Below, in pieces: positions 47,161-56,633 of a DNA stretch of 64,000 nucleotides (position 1 is its first letter; the number at the start of each line of letters is the position of its first letter). This DNA is from Sutterella sp047777475 (GTDB lineage: Bacteria; Pseudomonadota; Gammaproteobacteria; Burkholderiales; Burkholderiaceae_F). Under the pieces are notes generated by a model. It did no database searches. It saw only the letters and a program-made list of their open reading frames with translations, and had not been told where the DNA came from. Both the position numbers and the translations under genes were made by a program. The stretch is from NCBI GenBank assembly GCA_047777475.1, contig JBKEET010000008.1, positions 1 through 64,000 on the forward strand, given 5' to 3'.

Positions 47161-48576
47161 ATGATGACGTCCGCTGCTGATGTTCTGCAGATGATCAAGG
47201 ACAATGATGTCAAGTTCGTGGATCTGCGACTGACGGATATCGCCGGCAAGGAAATGCACCTTACCGTTCCCGCCTCCCATATCGACGAGGACACCTTCGA
47301 GCTCGGCCAGCCCTTCGACGGTTCTTCCTTCCGCGGATGGCGCGGCATCGAGGCCTCCGACATGCTGCTCATGCCCGACCCCGAGACCGCCCGCATGGAT
47401 CCGTTCCGCGAGGCCAACACGCTCGTGCTGCAGTGCGACGTCAACGAGCCCGCGACGGGCAAGGCCTACAACCGCGACCCGCGCGGCATCGCCAAGCGCG
47501 CCGAGGCCTACCTGAAGTCGACCGGCATCGGCGACACTGCCTACTTCGGCCCGGAACCCGAATTCTTCATCTTCGACTCCGTCAAGTGGGATCACCGCAT
47601 GGGCAAGAGCGGCTACGAGATCGAAAGCGAAGAAGGCCCGTGGGCCACCGGCGCTGACACCGAAGGCGGCAACCTCGGCTACCACCACCGCGTCAAGGGC
47701 GGCTACTTCCCGGTCTCCCCGGTCGACTCGTTCGCCGACATGCGCGCCGAGATGTGCCAGCTGCTCGAGCAGCAGGGCGTGCCCGTCGAAATCCACCACC
47801 ACGAGGTGGGCGGCGCCGGCCAGTGCGAGATCGGCACGCGCTTCTCCACGCTCACGCAGCGCGCCGACTGGACGCAGATCCTCAAGTACACGGTGCAGAA
47901 CGTGGCGGTCGCCTACGGCAAGACCGCGACCTTCATGCCCAAGCCGATCGAAGGCGACAACGGCTCCGGCATGCACTGCAACCAGTCCGTGTGGAAGGAC
48001 GGCCAGAACCTCTTCGTCGGCAACGGCTACGCCGGCCTCTCGGAGACGGCGCTCTACTACATCGGCGGCATCATCAAGCACGCCCGCGCCTTGAACGCCC
48101 TCACCAACCCGTCGGTCAACTCTTACCGCCGCCTGGTGCCGGGCTTCGAAGCGCCGGTGAAGCTCGCCTACTCGTCCTGCAACCGCTCCGCGTCGATCCG
48201 CATCCCGCACGTCAACAACCCGAAGGCGCGCCGCATCGAAGTCCGCTTCCCGGACCCGAGCGCGAACTCCTACCTCGCCTTCGCCGCGCTGCTGATGGCC
48301 GGCCTCGACGGCATCCAGAACAAGATTCATCCGGGCGAGCCCGCCACGAAGAACCTGTACGACCTGCCGCCCGAAGAAAACGCCAAGATCCCGACGGTGT
48401 GCGCCTCGCTCGACCAGGCCCTCGAGTACCTTGAAAAGGATCACGAGTTCCTGACGCGCGGCGGCGTGTTCAGCGACGAGTTCATCGACGCGTTCATCGC
48501 GCTCAAGATGGAAGAAGTGACCGCCTTCCGCAGCGCGGTCACCGCCCTTGACTTCGATTACTACTACGCCCTCTGA
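47161..48576 (+). CDS. glnA: Glutamine synthetase type I
   Basis: 471 residues from the first of two adjacent ATGs; the second (47164) is better spaced from AAGGAG at 47151-47156. Active-site segments include FDGSSFRGW, AEMCQLLEQQG, NGSGMHCNQSVWKDGQNLF and the adenylylation-site loop KNLYDLPPEE (Tyr about 398), so activity is probably controlled by adenylylation. It makes glutamine from glutamate, ammonia and ATP. It carries a sigma54/NtrC promoter and leads the operon with ntrB and ntrC. Confidence 0.97.
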   Translation: MMTSAADVLQMIKDNDVKFVDLRLTDIAGKEMHLTVPASHIDEDTFELGQPFDGSSFRGWRGIEASDMLLMPDPETARMDPFREANTLVLQCDVNEPATGKAYNRDPRGIAKRAEAYLKSTGIGDTAYFGPEPEFFIFDSVKWDHRMGKSGYEIESEEGPWATGADTEGGNLGYHHRVKGGYFPVSPVDSFADMRAEMCQLLEQQGVPVEIHHHEVGGAGQCEIGTRFSTLTQRADWTQILKYTVQNVAVAYGKTATFMPKPIEGDNGSGMHCNQSVWKDGQNLFVGNGYAGLSETALYYIGGIIKHARALNALTNPSVNSYRRLVPGFEAPVKLAYSSCNRSASIRIPHVNNPKARRIEVRFPDPSANSYLAFAALLMAGLDGIQNKIHPGEPATKNLYDLPPEENAKIPTVCASLDQALEYLEKDHEFLTRGGVFSDEFIDAFIALKMEEVTAFRSAVTALDFDYYYAL

Positions 48577-48605
48577 TCCCCGGCGGGGCATCGGAGCCTG
48601 AGATC

Positions 48606-48643
48606 CGCGGGCGCGGCCTTCACCGGCCGTCGCCCGCGTTTTT
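48606..48643 (+). terminator. Hairpin between glnA and ntrB
   Basis: CGCGGGCG and CGCCCGCG with an inner GGCC/GGCC stem, followed by TTTTTG. Probably a partial terminator giving glnA more transcript than the regulators. Confidence 0.7.
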
Positions 48644-48660
48644 GACGGAGGTAATCGAAC

Positions 48661-49767
48661 GTGAGCAGGGAAAGCGAAGCCGAGGGCGCCGCGCAGGTCT
48701 TCGACGTGATGTCGACCGCGGTGCTCGCGCTGGACCTTCAGGGCCGCATCCTGTGGGAGAACACGGCCGCCCAGGCGCTCTTCGGACGTTCCGAAAGGGG
48801 CCTGGCGGGCGAGCGGCTCTCGCTCCTGCTCCCCGAGGCGCGCGAGTGGATCGAGCGGCTCGCCGCGGGCGGCGAGGCGCAGTCCGCCGGCGCCGTCTTC
48901 GTCGGCACCGCGCACGACATCTACCGCGCCGGTGCGGGCGGCGGGCAGCGCGTGCAGGCCTCGCTCACGACGCTCAACGGCCGCACCTTCGGCATGCTCC
49001 CCGAGGGCTCGGCGCTGCTTGCCGAGCTCATCAGCCTCGACGAGACGATCGAGAAAGAGCGCGAGAGCCAGTCCGCGGCCCTGATGGAGGCAAACCGCCA
49101 GCTCCTGAGGAACCTCGCCCACGAGGTGAAGAACCCCCTGGGCGGCATCCGCGGCGCGGCGCAGCTGCTCGAGGGCGAGCTCACCGGCCCCGAGGACCGC
49201 GAGTGCACGGCGATCATCATCGAGGAGTGCGACCGGCTGCAGGCGCTTGTCGACCGGCTCCTTGCGCCGTACCGGCGCGGGGCGGCCAAGGAAGAGGTGA
49301 ACGTGCACGAGGTGCTCGAGCACGTGAGGAGCCTCATCGCGCTCGAGTTCCCCAAGGGGCTCAGGTTCGTGCGCGACTACGACATCTCGGCGCCCTCCAT
49401 CGTCGCCGACCGCGCCCGCCTCACGCAGGTTTTCCTCAACATCGTGCGCAACGCGGCCGAGGCGATGAGCGCGGAGCGCGAGCGGGGCGAGGCGGTGATC
49501 ACGCTGCGCACGCGCATCGTGCGCGACGTGCTCGCGGGCGGCGAGCGCAAGCGCCGCGGGCTCGCGGTCGACGTGGCCGACAACGGCCCGGGCGTGCCCG
49601 AGGAGCTCAAGGAAAAGATCATGTACCCGCTGGTGACGGGCCGCGCGGAAGGCTCGGGCCTGGGCCTGAGCCTCGCGCAGACCTTCGTGCGGCAGGCGGG
49701 CGGCACGCTCACTTTCGAGAGCGAGCCGGGAAGAACGGTGTTTCGCGCGGTGTTCCCGCTCGAGTGA
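48661..49767 (+). CDS. glnL: Nitrogen sensor kinase NtrB (GlnL)
   Basis: 368 residues, GTG start with GGAGG ten bases upstream. An N-terminal PAS-like domain (FDVMSTAVLALDLQGRILWENTAAQ) is followed by the phospho-acceptor box NLAHEVKNPLGGIRGAAQLLE (His154), the N box NIVRNAAEAM and the G boxes DNGPGVPEELK and GSGLGLSLAQTF. Soluble kinase/phosphatase for NtrC, governed by PII in relatives. Confidence 0.94.
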   Translation: MSRESEAEGAAQVFDVMSTAVLALDLQGRILWENTAAQALFGRSERGLAGERLSLLLPEAREWIERLAAGGEAQSAGAVFVGTAHDIYRAGAGGGQRVQASLTTLNGRTFGMLPEGSALLAELISLDETIEKERESQSAALMEANRQLLRNLAHEVKNPLGGIRGAAQLLEGELTGPEDRECTAIIIEECDRLQALVDRLLAPYRRGAAKEEVNVHEVLEHVRSLIALEFPKGLRFVRDYDISAPSIVADRARLTQVFLNIVRNAAEAMSAERERGEAVITLRTRIVRDVLAGGERKRRGLAVDVADNGPGVPEELKEKIMYPLVTGRAEGSGLGLSLAQTFVRQAGGTLTFESEPGRTVFRAVFPLE

Positions 49768-49799
49768 GCGGGGCGCCGCCTAGCTGAGAGGACTGAACC

Positions 49800-51311
49800 G
49801 TGGTCAGGATGGATACAGACGCCCCGGTGTGGGTGGTTGACGACGACAGGGCGATACGCTGGGTGCTCTCCCGCGCGCTTTCGCGCGCCGGCATAGCGAG
49901 CCGCGAGTTCGACCGGCCCGAGAAAGTGCTCGAGGCGCTCGGCAGGGCGCACCCGCAGGCGCTCATCAGCGACATCCGCATGCCCGGCATGTCGGGCGTC
50001 GAGATGCTCACGCGCATCCGCGAGTCGGCGCCCGAGGTGCCCGTCATCATCATGACGGCCTATTCCGACCTCGAGAGCGCCGTCTCGGCGTTCCAGGGCG
50101 GCGCCTTCGAATACCTCGCCAAGCCTTTCGACGTGAAGCGCGCCGTCGAGCTCATCGAGCGCGCCATGCGCGCGGGCGACGAGGCGCGGCGCCGCGAGGA
50201 GGAAAAGGCGCAGGCGGCCGCTCCCGCGGAAAAGCCCAAGGACGCGCCCGGCGAAGGCGAGGGCGCTTCGGTGCCCGACTTGATCGGGCACGCGCCCGCC
50301 ATGCAGGACGTCTTCCGCGCGATCGGACGCCTCTCGCAGAGCAGCGTCACGGTGCTCCTCACCGGCGAGTCGGGCACGGGCAAGGAAGTCGTCGCGCGCG
50401 CCATCTGGCGCCACAGCCAGCGGGCGGACAAGCCCTACATCGCCATCAACATGGCGGCGATTCCCAAGGAGCTTCTCGAAAGCGAGCTCTTCGGCCACGA
50501 GAAAGGCGCCTTCACGGGCGCGACCTCGCTGCACCTCGGCCGCTTCGAGCAGGCCAAGGGCGGCACGCTCTTCCTCGACGAGATCGGCGACATGCCCATG
50601 GAGATGCAGACGCGGCTCCTGCGCGTGCTTTCGAACGGCTACTTCTACCGCGTGGGCGGCAGGGAGCCCATCAAGGCCGACGTGCGCATCATCGCCGCGA
50701 CTAACCAGGACCTCGAAAAGCGCGTCCGCGAAGGGCTTTTCCGCGAGGACCTCTACCATCGCCTCAACGTGATACGGCTGCGGCTCCCGCCGCTTCGCAA
50801 CCGCGTCGAGGACATCGGCCCCCTGGCCGAGCATTTCTTGAGCGTCGGCGCGCGCGAGCTCGGCGTCGAGCCCCGGCGGCTCACGCCCGCCGCGCTGCAC
50901 CGGCTCGAGATGTTCCGCTTCCCGGGCAACGTGCGCCAGCTCGAAAACCTCTGCCGCTGGCTCCTCGTGATGGCGCCCTCGGCCGAAATCCGGCCCGAGG
51001 ACCTGCCCGACGACGTGCTCCAGGGAACGCAGGCGTTGGCGGCCCCGGCCGCTGAAAGCGCGGCCGCGGCTCCGGCCGCCGACGCCGGTCCCTCGGGCGA
51101 CTGGAAGGCGCTGCTTGCGCGCGAGGCCAAGCGCCGGCTCCTTGCGGGCGAAAGCGGCATCTGGGGCCCGCTCTCGGCGGACTTCGAGAGCACGGTGATC
51201 CGCGCGGCGCTCGAGACGACGCACGGGCGGCGCATCGAGGCGGCGCAGCGGCTCGGCCTCGGGCGCAACACGGTGACCCGCAAGATCCAGGAATTCGAGC
51301 ATGCGAAATGA
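49800..51311 (+). CDS. glnG: Nitrogen regulator NtrC
   Basis: 503 residues, GTG start preceded by GAGAGGA; an ATG lies three codons downstream. The receiver domain has phospho-acceptor Asp58 in ISDIRMPGMSG. The AAA+ domain has Walker A GESGTGKEVVARA and the sigma54-contact GAFTGA in EKGAFTGATSL, then LFLDEIGDMP. The C-terminal Fis-type HTH is RRIEAAQRLGLGRNTVTRKI. It activates sigma54 promoters under nitrogen limitation. Confidence 0.95.
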   Translation: MVRMDTDAPVWVVDDDRAIRWVLSRALSRAGIASREFDRPEKVLEALGRAHPQALISDIRMPGMSGVEMLTRIRESAPEVPVIIMTAYSDLESAVSAFQGGAFEYLAKPFDVKRAVELIERAMRAGDEARRREEEKAQAAAPAEKPKDAPGEGEGASVPDLIGHAPAMQDVFRAIGRLSQSSVTVLLTGESGTGKEVVARAIWRHSQRADKPYIAINMAAIPKELLESELFGHEKGAFTGATSLHLGRFEQAKGGTLFLDEIGDMPMEMQTRLLRVLSNGYFYRVGGREPIKADVRIIAATNQDLEKRVREGLFREDLYHRLNVIRLRLPPLRNRVEDIGPLAEHFLSVGARELGVEPRRLTPAALHRLEMFRFPGNVRQLENLCRWLLVMAPSAEIRPEDLPDDVLQGTQALAAPAAESAAAAPAADAGPSGDWKALLAREAKRRLLAGESGIWGPLSADFESTVIRAALETTHGRRIEAAQRLGLGRNTVTRKIQEFEHAK

Positions 51312-51939
51312 CGGCCGGCTCAACGCCCCGGGCACCGGCGAGTATCCGGAAAACGCCCAGAAGGGCGCGATGATCGTGATGCTGCCGGGCTACGGGCCGC
51401 TGCCGAGCGAAAAGACGACGACGCCGCTCGCGAGGAGCGCCCGCGGCCTCATCACCTCGCCGCAGATCGACCGCGGGCCTTTCGTGCCGAGGCTGCTCGC
51501 GTGGCTGCGGGCGGCGGGCGTCGACACGCAGGCCTACGCGCGCTATTTCCGGCTCTGCACCTGGTGCGAGCGGCTCGATCCCAAGCTCCACGGCCCGCAG
51601 ATGGTGAAGGCGCTCGCCGCCGACGCGGACCATTTCCTGGCCGAGGTGACGGCGCACCACCCGGCGCTCACGGTCTTCATGTCCTGCTACCTGCACGACG
51701 CGGTCTGCGAGCCGTCCGTCACCGAACGGCTCGGCCCCGTTTTCGGGCGGCCGCTCACGCCGCCCCGTCGCCTTTGCGACACGCGCCTCAGGGCGCAGGT
51801 GCAGCGCTGGGAGCGCACGCTCATGATCGGGCTTCCGGTGCCCGGTCAGAACGCGACGCCGGCGTTTGCCGAGGCGCTCGCGGAGAGCCTGCGGCCGATC
51901 TTCGAGCCGCTGAGGAGGGAAAGCCATGGCAGGCGCTGA
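51301..51939 (+). CDS. Hypothetical protein overlapping ntrC
   Basis: 212 residues, starting within the last codons of ntrC (11-base overlap). I recognise no family. Visible features: a hydrophobic strand IVMLPGYGPLPSEK near the N-terminus, a Cys-containing LCTWCERLDP, another strand LTVFMSCYLHDAV, and LMIGLPVPGQNATPAFAEAL near the end. The spacing of strands and loops loosely recalls uracil-DNA-glycosylase-like folds, but I would not name it. Overlaps at both ends support translation within this operon. Confidence 0.6.
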   Translation: MRNDGRLNAPGTGEYPENAQKGAMIVMLPGYGPLPSEKTTTPLARSARGLITSPQIDRGPFVPRLLAWLRAAGVDTQAYARYFRLCTWCERLDPKLHGPQMVKALAADADHFLAEVTAHHPALTVFMSCYLHDAVCEPSVTERLGPVFGRPLTPPRRLCDTRLRAQVQRWERTLMIGLPVPGQNATPAFAEALAESLRPIFEPLRRESHGRR

Positions 51940-52492
51940 GAGAGCGGGATGGGAGCGCCGGATGCGCTGCCGCATGAGCGCGCGCCGCGCGAAGCTCGGC
52001 TGGATGCTCTGGGCGATCTGGGGCATGTTCGGCACGGCATTCACGCTCCGCGGCATCGCCGGCAGGTTCGAGCTCGGGCTCGCCGCGATGCTGAGCGCGC
52101 CTTTCTGGCTCGCGTTCGCGGCCTGGCCGTTCCTTTGGCTCGCGCGCCGCGTGCGCGACAGACGCTTCTGGGCCGAGGGCACGAAGCCCGTGAGCCACGA
52201 GACGCCGGACGGCGCGGCGCTCACGCTCCTCACGGCGGAAGGGCGGGATGCGCTCCGCGTGCCCGCCGAGGAAATCTTCTCGAACGTCGAAGGCGCCGAA
52301 GAGGCGCTCAGGGGCGTGCGGCGCAATCCGCCCGACCTGGAGGCGGGCCTGCCCTTCGAGACGTTCGAGCCCGCCGACCTCGCGCGCTGGGCCGCGGCGT
52401 TTTTAAAGGCGAAGCCGAACAAAAAGGGCGGGCTCTATGCGCTCGCCCTGTGGTGCGACACGCTCCGCCGCGCGGACGCGGCGAAGCGCTGA
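51926..52492 (+). CDS. Hypothetical membrane protein
   Basis: 188 residues, starting inside the previous gene (14-base overlap). Two predicted membrane helices (about residues 25-43 and 51-72: LGWMLWAIWGMFGTAFTL and LGLAAMLSAPFWLAFAAWPF) with a basic N-terminus and a soluble C-terminal part. No family recognised. Its TGA abuts the xthA stop in the sequence TGATCA, so the two genes converge without a gap. Confidence 0.6.
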   Translation: MAGAERAGWERRMRCRMSARRAKLGWMLWAIWGMFGTAFTLRGIAGRFELGLAAMLSAPFWLAFAAWPFLWLARRVRDRRFWAEGTKPVSHETPDGAALTLLTAEGRDALRVPAEEIFSNVEGAEEALRGVRRNPPDLEAGLPFETFEPADLARWAAAFLKAKPNKKGGLYALALWCDTLRRADAAKR

Positions 52493-53449
52493 TCAGAAAA
52501 GCGTCGGCTGCGCGTCCTCTTCGAGCTTCGCGGCGGCCTTCGCCTTCGCTTTCTTCTTCGCGGCCGGCTTTTCCTTCTCTTCGCTCTTGGCATCGGCCTT
52601 GCCTTCGTCCTTCACTTCGGCGGTCCCGGTGCACTTGATCGTCACCGTGATCGGCGCGTGGTCTGAGGGCTGCGGGTTGCCGCGCGGGCCGGCGTCGATG
52701 TCCGCGGCGGCGACCGCGTCCCTGAGCGCGGCCGAGACGAGCAGGTGGTCGATGCGCAGCCCGTGGTTGTTCTCGAAGCCCTTCATGCGGTAGTCCCACC
52801 ACGAGTATTTCTCGCCCTCGTCGGGATGCATCAGCCGGAAGCTGTCGAAAAGCCCGAGCCGGAGCAGGTGCGCGTAGGCCTCGCGCTCCGCGTCGCTCAC
52901 CAGGATCTTGCCTTTCCAGCCCGCCGGGTCCCAGACGTCGATGTCGCGCGGCGCGATGTTGAAGTCGCCGCCGATCACCAGGCGCGGGTGCGCGGCGAGG
53001 CTCTTCTTGAGGTAGTCCGCGAGCGCCCTGAGCCAGTCGAGCTTGTAGAGGTACTTGCTGCTCCCGGGCTCCATGCCGTTCGGAAAGTAGCCGCCCACGA
53101 AGCGGATCGCTTCGCCCTCGGGCGCGCCCTTGACGCGCAGCGTCGCGGCGATGAGGCGCTTCTGTTCGTCGGGGTAGCCGGGGAGGCCGCGGTCGATCTC
53201 GTCTTCGGCGAAGTCCTCGAAAACGTCCTTCTTCGCGAGGAGCGCCACGCCGTTGTAGGTCTTCTGCCCGAAATAAAGGGCGCGGTAGCCCGCCTCTTCG
53301 CAGGCTTCGGCGGGGAACGCCTCGTCGGCGAGCTTCGTTTCCTGCAGGACGATGGCGTCCGTCTTCGTTGCATCGAGCCAGGCGAGCACCTGGGGAAGGC
53401 GAACCTTGAGCGAGTTGACGTTCCAGCTCGCGAGCGTGATCGCGTTCAC
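52493..53449 (-). CDS. xthA: Exodeoxyribonuclease III with a charged tail ending in a clamp-binding-like motif
   Basis: 318 residues, about 50 longer than E. coli ExoIII. The endonuclease/exonuclease/phosphatase fold is complete: LASWNVNSLKVRLPQVLAWL, VLQETKLADEAFP, GGDFNIAPRDIDVWDP, LRIDHLLVSAALRD and QPSDHAPITVTIK. It cleaves abasic sites and acts as a 3' exonuclease in base-excision repair. The extra C-terminus is rich in Lys, Ala and Glu and ends DAQPTLF, which fits the beta-clamp motif QxxLF. Confidence 0.9.
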   Translation of the reverse strand: MNAITLASWNVNSLKVRLPQVLAWLDATKTDAIVLQETKLADEAFPAEACEEAGYRALYFGQKTYNGVALLAKKDVFEDFAEDEIDRGLPGYPDEQKRLIAATLRVKGAPEGEAIRFVGGYFPNGMEPGSSKYLYKLDWLRALADYLKKSLAAHPRLVIGGDFNIAPRDIDVWDPAGWKGKILVSDAEREAYAHLLRLGLFDSFRLMHPDEGEKYSWWDYRMKGFENNHGLRIDHLLVSAALRDAVAAADIDAGPRGNPQPSDHAPITVTIKCTGTAEVKDEGKADAKSEEKEKPAAKKKAKAKAAAKLEEDAQPTLF

Positions 53450-53498
53450 GGCATTCTCCTAAAAATCGTGTCCCCAAAGTGTAGACGATGCGCGGCGG

Positions 53499-54425
53499 CT
53501 AGGCGCTCTTGCGGCGTTTCGGGGAGGGAAGCTCGGCGAGCACGACGGCGCAGGCCATGAGCACGCAGCCCGTGAGCTCGCGCGGCGAGAGCGTTTCGCC
53601 CAGGACCGCCCAGCCCGCCAGCGCCGCAAAGACGCTTTCGAAGCTGAGGATGAGGCTCGCGACCGTCTCGTTCATGCCGCGCTGCCCGGCGATCTGCAGC
53701 GTGTAGGCGACGCCGTTGCTCATGATGCCCGCCCAGAGGATCGGCAGGAGCGCCGCACGCAGTCCTTCGGCCGTCGGCGTCTCGAAAAGGAAGGCCGCCG
53801 CGGTGCCGAGGATGCAGCCGACGAAGAACTGCCCGCAGGAGAGCTCGATCGGGTTCACGCGGCCGACGAAATGCGCGATGACGAGGATGTGGAGCGAGAA
53901 AACGAATGCGCACCCCAGCGTGAAGAGGTCGCCTGCCTCGAGCGAGAAGCCGCTGCCCGCGGGCAGGCAGAGTAGCCAGAGGCCCGCGAGCGCGAAGACG
54001 ACCGCGCCCCAGACGAGCGGCCCGGGACGGCGCCCGAGCGCAAGCGAAAGGAGCGGCACGAGAACGATGTAGAGCGACGTGATGAAGCCCGACTTGCCCG
54101 CGGACGTGCCGGCCGCAAGGCCGAACTGCTGTAGCGACTCGCCGCCGAAAAGGCAGAGCCCGCAGGCTAGGCAGCCGAGGGCGAGCGTGCGCCGGTAAGC
54201 CTTCGTGCGGCGCTCTGCGGCCTTCTCGGGATCGGCCGCGGCGAGCCTCATGCGCGAGAGCGCGACGAAGGGGAGCAGCACGAGGACGCCGAGCGCCATG
54301 CGCGCGCTCGTGAAGGTGAAGGGCCCCACCGAGTCCATGCCTATCGACTGCGCGACGAAGGAGCAGCCCCAGATGAGCGCTGTGGCAAAGAGCAGGGCGG
54401 ACTGACGGAGCTTGAAGAGATTCAT
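53499..54425 (-). CDS. DMT-superfamily (EamA) transporter
   Basis: 308 residues with ten predicted helices in two EamA halves (ALLFATALIWGCSFVAQSIG with GPFTFTSARMALGVLVLLPF; second half ILWAGIMSNGVAYTLQIAGQ and the typical FESVFAALAGWAVLGETLS). Such proteins export amino acids or metabolites; the substrate is unknown. It lies 49 bases from xthA on the same strand. Confidence 0.85.
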   Translation of the reverse strand: MNLFKLRQSALLFATALIWGCSFVAQSIGMDSVGPFTFTSARMALGVLVLLPFVALSRMRLAAADPEKAAERRTKAYRRTLALGCLACGLCLFGGESLQQFGLAAGTSAGKSGFITSLYIVLVPLLSLALGRRPGPLVWGAVVFALAGLWLLCLPAGSGFSLEAGDLFTLGCAFVFSLHILVIAHFVGRVNPIELSCGQFFVGCILGTAAAFLFETPTAEGLRAALLPILWAGIMSNGVAYTLQIAGQRGMNETVASLILSFESVFAALAGWAVLGETLSPRELTGCVLMACAVVLAELPSPKRRKSA

Positions 54426-54491
54426 GACGGCGGAAAAACGTCGGGGAAAAACGCGGTGCGCTTAAGCATAAGGCGCTTTGCGGCGGAATGG

Positions 54492-54527
54492 AAAAAGGGC
54501 GCGCCCCTGCGAAAAAGGAGCGCGCCC
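54492..54527 (-). terminator. prlC terminator
   Basis: GGGCGCGC (54498-54505) pairs with GCGCGCCC (54520-54527); on the minus strand TTTTTCC follows. It lies just past the prlC stop. Confidence 0.75.
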
Positions 54528-54553
54528 GATTGGGTGCCGGACCCAAAGCTTCG

Positions 54554-56602
54554 TTAAAGCTTCTTATCCATGCCGGAGTGGCGCATCAGCGCGTCGATCG
54601 TCGGACGGCGCCCGCGGAAGGCGACGAAGCTTTCCATCGCGTCGCGGCTCGAGCCGCGCGAGAGGAATTCCTTCAGGAACCGCTCGCCCGTCTTCGGGTT
54701 GAGCACGCCTTCCTCTTCGAAGGCGCCGTAGGCGTCGGCCGAGAGCACCTCGGCCCACTTGTAGCTGTAGTAGCCCGCGGCGTAGCCGCCCGCGAAGATA
54801 TGCGAGAAGCTCTGCGGAAAGCGGTTGTAGGCGGGCGGGAACGACACCGCCACTTCCCTGCGCACGCGGTCGAGCACGTCCTGCACGGTCTCCTTGCTCG
54901 GGTCGTACTCGGTGTGGAGCAGCATGTCGAAGAGCGCGAACTCCACTTGGCGCACGCTCTGCATGCCCGCTTCGAAGTTCTTCGCGGCGAGCATCTTGTC
55001 AAAGAGCGCGCGCGGCAGCTTCTCGCCCGTGTCGACGTGCGAGGTGAGGCCTTCGACGACTTCCCACTCCCAGGCGAAGTTCTCCATGAACTGGCTCGGG
55101 CACTCGACCGCGTCCCACTCGACGCCGTTGATGCCGGAAACTTCCGCCTCGGTCTGCGCGGTAAGGAGGTGGTGCAGGCAGTGGCCGAACTCGTGGAAGA
55201 GCGTCGTCACCTCGTCGTGCGTGAGCGTCGCGGGCTTGCCGCCGACGCCGGGCGCAAAGTTGCACACCAGGTAAGCGACCGGCGTCTGCAGCTTCCCGCG
55301 GAAGACGCAGCGCGTGCGGTCGCCGTCCATCCAGGCGCCCGAGCGCTTGCCTTCGCGCGCGTAGAGGTCGGCGTAGAACTCGGCGATCTTCCCGCCGTCC
55401 TTCCAAATCTCGAAGAACTTCACGTCGGGGTTCCAGACGCTCGCCTCGGCGGGCCGGATCTCGATGCCGTAAAGCTTCCCGACGAGCGCGAAAAGGCCCT
55501 TGAAGACCGTGGGCTCGGTGAAGTAGCGCTTCACCTCCTGGTCCGAGTAGCTGTAGCGCGCCTCGCGCAGCTTCTCGGCGGCGTAGGCCTGGTCCCAGGG
55601 CTTGAGGTCGGCGATGCCGAGCTCCTTGGCGGCGAACTCCCGGAGGTCGGCCATGTCCTTTTCGGCGTAGGGCTTGGAGCGCTTGGCGAGGTCGCGCAGG
55701 AAGGCGATCACCTGCTCGGGCGTCTCGGCCATCTTCGTGGCGAGCGACTCCTCGGCGTAGTTCTTGAACCCGAGGAGCTTCGCCTCTTCGGCGCGGAGCT
55801 TCAGGATCTCGCTGATGAGCGGCGTGTTGTCGAACTTGCCGCCGTCGAATTCGGAGGCCCTCGTCGAGAACGCCCGGTAGACCGTCTCCCTGAGGCTGCG
55901 GTCGTCGGCGTAGCGCATCACCGGCAGGTAGGAGGGGAACTGCAGCGTCAGGCGCCAGCCTTCTTTGCCCGCGGCCTTGGCCTGCGCGGCGAAGAGCGCG
56001 AGCGTGTCGGCGGGGATGCCCTTGAGGCGCTTCGTGTCGGGAAGCACCATGTCCCAGGCGTTGGTCGCATCGAGCAGGTTCTCGGAGAACTTCTGCGAGA
56101 GGAGCGAGAGCTTCTCGCCGATTTCCTTGACGCGGGCGCGCTCGGGCGCGGGAAGGTCGGCGCCCGAAAGCCTGAAGTCGCGGATCTCGCGGCGGATGAT
56201 GCGCTGCCTTGCGGGCGAAAGCGCGGCAAAGCCCTTCGAGGCCTCGATCGCCTTGTACTTCGCAAAGAGCGCCTCGTTCTGCGAGAGATCGATGAAGAGC
56301 TGCGTCACGGCGGGCAGTTCGGCGTTGTAGGCCTCGCGAAGCGCCGGCGTGTCGACGACGCTCTGCAGGTGCGCGACGGCGCCCCAGGCGCGCGAGAAGC
56401 GCAGCGACGCCTCTTCGAGCGGCACGCAGACGGCGTCCCACGTTGCCTCGGTCCCGGGGGCCGTGGCGTGCGCGATGGCGCTCTTCAGTTCTTCGGAAAG
56501 CGCCTTCATCGCCGGGGCGATGTGCTCCGGCCTGACGGCGGCATAGTCAATGAGACCGTCGAGCCGCAGGAGCGGGTTGGCGGTGCTGTCAGTCTTGTCC
56601 AT
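54554..56602 (-). CDS. prlC: Oligopeptidase A (M3 metallopeptidase)
   Basis: 682 residues, the usual length. The zinc site is TTLFHEFGHCLHHLL (H-E-x-x-H) with the downstream glutamate in the SGINGVEWDAVECPSQFMENF segment. It degrades peptides, including cleaved signal peptides, in the cytoplasm. It is followed upstream on the same strand by folD, 31 bases away. Confidence 0.93.
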   Translation of the reverse strand: MDKTDSTANPLLRLDGLIDYAAVRPEHIAPAMKALSEELKSAIAHATAPGTEATWDAVCVPLEEASLRFSRAWGAVAHLQSVVDTPALREAYNAELPAVTQLFIDLSQNEALFAKYKAIEASKGFAALSPARQRIIRREIRDFRLSGADLPAPERARVKEIGEKLSLLSQKFSENLLDATNAWDMVLPDTKRLKGIPADTLALFAAQAKAAGKEGWRLTLQFPSYLPVMRYADDRSLRETVYRAFSTRASEFDGGKFDNTPLISEILKLRAEEAKLLGFKNYAEESLATKMAETPEQVIAFLRDLAKRSKPYAEKDMADLREFAAKELGIADLKPWDQAYAAEKLREARYSYSDQEVKRYFTEPTVFKGLFALVGKLYGIEIRPAEASVWNPDVKFFEIWKDGGKIAEFYADLYAREGKRSGAWMDGDRTRCVFRGKLQTPVAYLVCNFAPGVGGKPATLTHDEVTTLFHEFGHCLHHLLTAQTEAEVSGINGVEWDAVECPSQFMENFAWEWEVVEGLTSHVDTGEKLPRALFDKMLAAKNFEAGMQSVRQVEFALFDMLLHTEYDPSKETVQDVLDRVRREVAVSFPPAYNRFPQSFSHIFAGGYAAGYYSYKWAEVLSADAYGAFEEEGVLNPKTGERFLKEFLSRGSSRDAMESFVAFRGRRPTIDALMRHSGMDKKL

Positions 56603-56633
56603 CTGTTTCCTTCTTCTTTTCTTGCGAATTCGC

